Assembly: GCA_965204235.1 (NCBI GenBank)
Contig: OZ241979.1
Coordinates: 2,356,001 to 2,420,000, forward strand
Source: JAJDTQ01 sp965204235
GTDB lineage: Bacteria > Desulfobacterota > Binatia > UBA9968 > JAJDTQ01
DNA: 64,000 bases
Reading direction: 5' to 3'
Positions 60,685 to 64,000 of the stretch are shown one piece after another; position 1 is the stretch's first letter; every line of letters begins with the position of its first letter. Position numbers and translations under genes: made by a program. The notes beneath the pieces are model-generated. The model saw only the letters and a program-made list of their open reading frames with translations, searched no databases and was not told the origin of the DNA.

Positions 60685-61086
60685 ATGACGGAGTTCGAAG
60701 CCGCAACCGTCGCCTACCAGCAGGCCACGCTTTCCTACCAGCAGGGCGCACTTGCCTTGCAGCAGGGCGCGCTTGCCTTGCAGCAACAGCAGCTTTGGGC
60801 CGCCGTCGCCATCCCGCTCGTGGCCTTCGTTGTCGGGGTCGGTCAGATCCTCGTGGTGCTCAAGGGTATCCGGGTCATGGACAGGGGCAACCAGGACCGC
60901 GTCCGCCAGGTCACAGGCCAGATGGAAGCGCAACGGGCCGAAGCGGAACAGAGAGAGAAGCGCGCCGACCAGCGCCACGCCGAAGCAATGGAAGCGCTAC
61001 GGCAGCAGGGAGAGACCTTGCGCACCCTCGTCAAGGGCATGGAGACCGTGATCGAGAGAACCGCTCCGCCAAGGAATACGCTATGA
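60685..61086 (+). CDS. Membrane coiled-coil protein 1, VIERTAP subfamily
   Basis: 133 residues. A Gln-rich amphipathic N-terminus (MTEFEAATVAYQQATLSYQQ, GALALQQ twice) precedes one membrane helix (about 37-57, WAAVAIPLVAFVVGVGQILVV). A charged coiled coil (RAEAEQREKRADQRHAEAME) and the family tail QQGETLRTLVKG, METVIERTAPPR complete it. RBS GAAGGGACGC. Its stop overlaps the next gene. Function unknown; a membrane-anchored oligomer is likely. Confidence 0.75.
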   Translation: MTEFEAATVAYQQATLSYQQGALALQQGALALQQQQLWAAVAIPLVAFVVGVGQILVVLKGIRVMDRGNQDRVRQVTGQMEAQRAEAEQREKRADQRHAEAMEALRQQGETLRTLVKGMETVIERTAPPRNTL

Positions 61087-61373
61087 CGCGCATGAAAGAC
61101 CGTCTGGACCGCGGCCTTGCCCACATGAGTGACGACGCGAAGATCGTCCTCTCAACCGTCCTCGCCGGGTTCATGGCGCTGTCGATGGGTCTGACCGCGG
61201 GGTTCCTGATTCTGGCCATCCTGGGCTTCCTGGTTGACGTGCCACAGGGCTTCCGGTGGTGGCCGCTCGCCGTCCCCGGGGGCCCGGTCAGTCTGGCTGC
61301 AACCATTGCTCTCTGGAAGCTCAGCTTCTACGTAACCCGGGATGTGCCTACGGCAGGTGATTGGTGGTGGTAG
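61083..61373 (+). CDS. Small multi-helix membrane protein coupled to the coiled-coil genes
   Basis: 96 residues from ATG 61083, overlapping the previous gene by ATGA. The cytosolic start (TRMKDRLDRGLAHMSDDAK) is followed by about two or three hydrophobic segments (VLSTVLAGFMALSMGLTAGF, LILAILGFLVDV, SLAATIALW) and an aromatic tail (DWWW). No family recognised. It is the only non-coiled-coil member of the array and might be its membrane partner. Confidence 0.65.
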   Translation: MTRMKDRLDRGLAHMSDDAKIVLSTVLAGFMALSMGLTAGFLILAILGFLVDVPQGFRWWPLAVPGGPVSLAATIALWKLSFYVTRDVPTAGDWWW

Positions 61374-61397
61374 CCAGCCACGAAAGGGAGACACACC

Positions 61398-61709
61398 ATG
61401 ACGGAGTTCGAAGCCGCAACCGTCGCCTACCAGCAGGCCATGCTTTCCTACCAGCAGGGCGCGCTTGCCTTGCAGCAGAGCCAGTTTTGGGCCGCTGTCG
61501 CCATCCCGCTCGTGGCCTTCGTTGTCGGGGCCGGTCAGGTTATCGTGGTCGCCATCGGCATCCGGGTCATGCGGAGCACCGCGGACCAGCGCGAGAAGCG
61601 CGAAGACCATCGCCATGCCGAAGCGATGGAAGCGCTACGCCAGCAGGCCGACGCCCTTCGGGTTCTCATCGAGAGAACTGCGCCGCCACGGAAGGGAGAC
61701 GCACAGTGA
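61398..61709 (+). CDS. Membrane coiled-coil protein 2, VIERTAP subfamily
   Basis: 103 residues, a shorter twin of protein 1. The first 14 codons match (TEFEAATVAYQQA). The same membrane helix (WAAVAIPLVAFVVGAGQV) and a brief coiled coil (REKREDHRHAEAMEALRQQ) follow, and the tail is VLIERTAPPRKG. Conserved leader GAAAGGGAGACACACC precedes the ATG. GTGA overlap with protein 3. Confidence 0.75.
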   Translation: MTEFEAATVAYQQAMLSYQQGALALQQSQFWAAVAIPLVAFVVGAGQVIVVAIGIRVMRSTADQREKREDHRHAEAMEALRQQADALRVLIERTAPPRKGDAQ

Positions 61710-62140
61710 CACTGTTCGAGACCGTCACGCTCGCCATATCCGCCGGTCAACTTCTGGTCGCAGGCATCGGGGTCTGGCTTGTCCGCCAAGGCCTTCAGCA
61801 GATGCGCCGGGCCGGAGACCAACGCGAGAAGCGCGAAGACGCCCGCCACCGGGAAGCAATGGCCGCCATCGACTCCAGGCACCGCGAAGCCATGGCTGCC
61901 ATCGACTCCAGGCACCGGGAAGCCATGCACGCCCTCGATGGGCAGGTCGAAGCCCTTCGGTCCCAGGGCGAAGCCCTTCGGTCTCAGGGCGAAGCCTTGC
62001 GGTCGCTCGTCAAGGGCATGGATCAGCAGGGCGAAGCCTTGCACTCGCAGGGCGAAACTTTGGGGTCGCTCGTCAAGGGCCTGGACCGGCAAGGCGAAGC
62101 GCTCAAGGTCGTGATCGAGAGGACCGCGCCGCGCCAGTGA
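61706..62140 (+). CDS. Membrane coiled-coil protein 3, with internal repeats
   Basis: 144 residues from GTG 61706. It has a different membrane helix (LAISAGQLLVAGIGVWLV), then REKREDARHREAMAAID and two further SRHREAM units, then heptad-like repeats SQGEALR / SQGEALRS, LVKGMDQQGEALH, SQGETLGSLVKGLDRQGEAL and the tail KVVIERTAPRQ. The repeats are repeated at DNA level too, indicating recent expansion. Confidence 0.75.
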   Translation: MTLFETVTLAISAGQLLVAGIGVWLVRQGLQQMRRAGDQREKREDARHREAMAAIDSRHREAMAAIDSRHREAMHALDGQVEALRSQGEALRSQGEALRSLVKGMDQQGEALHSQGETLGSLVKGLDRQGEALKVVIERTAPRQ

Positions 62141-62170
62141 CGGCCGGCGCCGCCACGGAAGGGAGACACG

Positions 62171-62572
62171 ATGACCATCGCCGAATGGATAGCCTTCGGG
62201 CAGATGCTTACCGGGATGCTTGGCGTTGGTCTCGTAGGGTTTGGTCTTCAGCAGATGCGCCGGGCCGGAGACCAACGCGAGAAGCGCGAAGACGCCCGCC
62301 ACCGGGAAGCAATGGCCGCCATCGACGCCAGGCACCAGGAATCGATGCGCGCCCTCGAAGCCCTCATCAAGGGCCTGGACCGGCAGGGCGAAGCCTTGCT
62401 CTCGCAGGCCGAAACCTTGCGCTCGCAGGGTGAAACCTTGCGCTCGCAGGGCGAAGCCTTGCGCTCGCAGGGCGAAACCTCGCAGTCGCTCGTCAAGGGC
62501 CTGGACCGGCAGACCGAAGCGCTCAAGGTCGTGATCGAGAGAACCGCGCCGCCGCCAAGGGAGACGCCGTGA
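62171..62572 (+). CDS. Membrane coiled-coil protein 4, with internal repeats
   Basis: 133 residues. Membrane helix AEWIAFGQMLTGMLGVGLVG, then a block identical to protein 3 (LQQMRRAGDQREKREDARHR). A different number of SQGETLR heptads follows (four or five), and KVVIERTAPPP ends it. After its stop a further GGGAGACGCC plus GTG (62569) starts a frame that soon loses similarity, perhaps a fifth, dead unit. Confidence 0.75.
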   Translation: MTIAEWIAFGQMLTGMLGVGLVGFGLQQMRRAGDQREKREDARHREAMAAIDARHQESMRALEALIKGLDRQGEALLSQAETLRSQGETLRSQGEALRSQGETSQSLVKGLDRQTEALKVVIERTAPPPRETP

Positions 62573-62650
62573 CACGCCTGATTCGCCGAGAACGCGGTTT
62601 CCCCTGTCGTAGGCCCGCTCCCCGCGCCCGTGGTGGGGCTTCCGAAAAAA

Positions 62651-62680
62651 GGGGCCGTCCCCGGAAGGACGGCCCCTTTT
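62651..62680. terminator. Terminator closing the coiled-coil array (mirror of the porin terminator)
   Basis: GGGGCCGTCC, loop CCGGAA, GGACGGCCCC with A6 before and T4 after, so it can work in both directions. Its sequence is the reverse complement of the terminator at 60035, including the loop. Confidence 0.88.
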
Positions 62681-62699
62681 CGTTGGCGATATACGGACA

Positions 62700-62762
62700 G
62701 GAGACTGAGCAATTATTCCCGTTCGTCCTGAGCGAAGCGAAGCGAAGTCGAAGGACGCTCTC
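62700..62762 (+). repeat. Repeat A copy 23, right arm missing
   Basis: GGAGACTGAGCAATTATTCC, core, and AAGGACGCTCTC. The rest of 62573-62930 shows no gene apart from the terminator. Confidence 0.85.
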
Positions 62763-62930
62763 AATCTCCGACTACGCCACAGACCTCGCGTAGCAGCAAG
62801 TCCCCTTCCGAGTCGTTGACGTGCAGCAAGCCCTCCCTTGCCTGTTCCTCGCCTATCGCTCTTACTCCCTTTCCTACCTTATCCACACGCAAGCCGGAAG
62901 CGCCCGTTTTGGCGCATGTCGTCCACCTCC

Positions 62931-64000
62931 TTATCCGTCTCCCGATTGTGTCTTCGAAGACTTCCGTTCCCTGAAACTGTGCCCGACCATTCCCAACGCC
63001 TGTTTCATCAGGTTTCGCGGTGTACGCTCGAACTCCAGTTCTTCAGGCGACAGCGCCCGTATCAACTGATCGAGTTCGTCGATGGTGGCGGGATGAGGCA
63101 AAGCCTTCGAATCACACAGCAGGATCGCGTCGCCGCGAGCATAGTAGAATCCTGAGAGCCGCAGGTAGTACTTGGTCAACAGGATCAGGTATCGAACCGT
63201 GAACATGACGATGAGTATGGATCCGATCGGCCAGAACAAGCCCCTATAGTAGAGGGAGGTGTGAAAAACGTCGGTATAATCCAGATTCGAGAGTTCTTGC
63301 GGTCCGGGATCTTTCTCCATGGCGGTTTCGGAAACAGTGGTAAACGTCGTTACGACAACTTCTGGTCGTCGGTTCTTGCCGATGGACGACAACTGCAAAA
63401 GCGTCGCATCGCGCCCCACCGCGGTCGCCCATTTGCCGTTGCTGCTGAGTGCGACCGAGTACAATCTCTTTGCCGTTCGATTGCCTGGAGATGTCCAGGT
63501 ACGACCCTGGTCCGTGGAGACCACTATGGTGCCGTCTCTGCCGGCCGCGACGGCGATGGTTCCGTCATGACTCAGTGAGATTGCCTCGAGGCGGTCTCCG
63601 ACGTTGCTTTCTTTAGAATCCCACGTTTGGCCAGAGTCCTTGAAAACCCAGATGCGTCCACGCGATCCCACCGCCATGGCGATGCCGCCGTCACCGCTGA
63701 AGGCAATCGCTTTGAAGTTGTCGCTCCGCTTCTCCTTGCCGAGACTGTTCCACTTCTTCCACTTCTTTTCAAGGTCCGTAGAAGACCAGATGAGGCCGTC
63801 GTCGCCAACAGCAACGACGGTTTCGCCTCTTTCTCCTCCTAACGCCAGCGCCTCGAAATCCTTTTTGGGTTCATCGACCTTGATACGGATCCACGTTTCA
63901 GTCTTTTCGGCTTGGTCTGTTGCGGCGACCCGGATGGTTCCGTCGTCCCCGGCAACGACGACGGTCTTGCCATCCCTGCTCAGGACGACGCCGTTGAGAT
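62931..64000 (-). CDS. BNR/YCF48-like beta-propeller membrane protein, N-terminus beyond window
   Basis: The minus-strand frame is open from the right window edge to a TAA at 62933-62931 (about 356 codons). At least five propeller blades repeat an xxDGxxxVAVGxDGxIxxSxDxGxxW pattern (LSRDGKTVVVAGDDG, VVAVGDDGLIWSSTD, RIWVFKDSGQTWDS, IVVSTDQGRTWTS). A membrane helix (LFWPIGSILIVMFTVRYLIL) and a cytosolic tail follow. It resembles sialidase-like/photosystem II assembly-factor-like propellers. Base composition is clearly less GC-rich than the housekeeping genes, suggesting acquisition. Role unknown. Confidence 0.78.
   Translation of the reverse strand, partial: LNGVVLSRDGKTVVVAGDDGTIRVAATDQAEKTETWIRIKVDEPKKDFEALALGGERGETVVAVGDDGLIWSSTDLEKKWKKWNSLGKEKRSDNFKAIAFSGDGGIAMAVGSRGRIWVFKDSGQTWDSKESNVGDRLEAISLSHDGTIAVAAGRDGTIVVSTDQGRTWTSPGNRTAKRLYSVALSSNGKWATAVGRDATLLQLSSIGKNRRPEVVVTTFTTVSETAMEKDPGPQELSNLDYTDVFHTSLYYRGLFWPIGSILIVMFTVRYLILLTKYYLRLSGFYYARGDAILLCDSKALPHPATIDELDQLIRALSPEELEFERTPRNLMKQALGMVGHSFRERKSSKTQSGDG

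Overview
High-G+C, densely coded DNA from a Gram-negative bacterium. An apolipoprotein N-acyltransferase, an outer-membrane porin, type IV pilus assembly genes (pilM, pilN and a pilO-pilP fusion) and LPS/capsule-type glycosyltransferases support an outer membrane. The many amidohydrolases, substrate-binding-protein-like decarboxylases, TPP dehydrogenases and CoA ligases, plus many palindromic intergenic repeats, resemble uncultured environmental lineages near the old Deltaproteobacteria/Tectomicrobia. The lineage is an inference and no marker here settles it.

Layout. 0-37 kb is mostly chromosomal. Metabolic genes (amidohydrolases, Zn-alcohol dehydrogenase, creatininase family, E1 alpha/beta, propionyl-CoA ligase, AprAB-like flavoprotein plus ferredoxin) lie among housekeeping blocks: lnt; pilM-N-OP; priA; def-fmt-rsmB. 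Small toxin-antitoxin-like pairs (6.2, 8.2 and 26.5 kb) are in several stages of decay. 36.3-37.6 kb holds a membrane coiled-coil protein, two TIR-domain genes and tRNA-Pro(CGG), followed by a copper-type P-ATPase. 40.6-52.5 kb looks like an accessory island. Two similar AAA-ATPase-like/PD-(D/E)XK genes in direct orientation bracket an AAA ATPase plus nuclease pair, three GT4 genes and one GT25 gene, an AAA ATPase plus DUF4276 pair (PARIS-like architecture), and a decayed third ATPase. 52.5-64 kb carries a DapA-family protein, a HicB/HicA-like pair with a frameshifted toxin, a YHS protein, a long hendecad coiled-coil protein, an MFS transporter, a LuxR-type regulator and a porin. It also holds a tandem array of small membrane coiled-coil genes between two mirror-image terminators, and the window ends in a truncated beta-propeller membrane protein.

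The dominant non-genic feature is a dispersed palindromic element, here called repeat A. It is about 105-110 bp with imperfect terminal inverted repeats, and short target-site duplications are visible at several copies. There are 23 full or partial copies on both strands. It has truncated genes, supplied new protein ends and start regions, and expanded its own core. A second palindromic family (repeat B, about 260-400 bp) is interleaved with it, and one B copy is split by an internally deleted IS4-like element.

The strongest leads for something undescribed are the small membrane coiled-coil family (array at 60.7-62.6 kb, relatives at 36.35 and 55.1 kb, relic at 0.93 kb), the 21-bp homopolymer inside an SGNH acyl-hydrolase gene, and the ATPase-nuclease pairs of the island.
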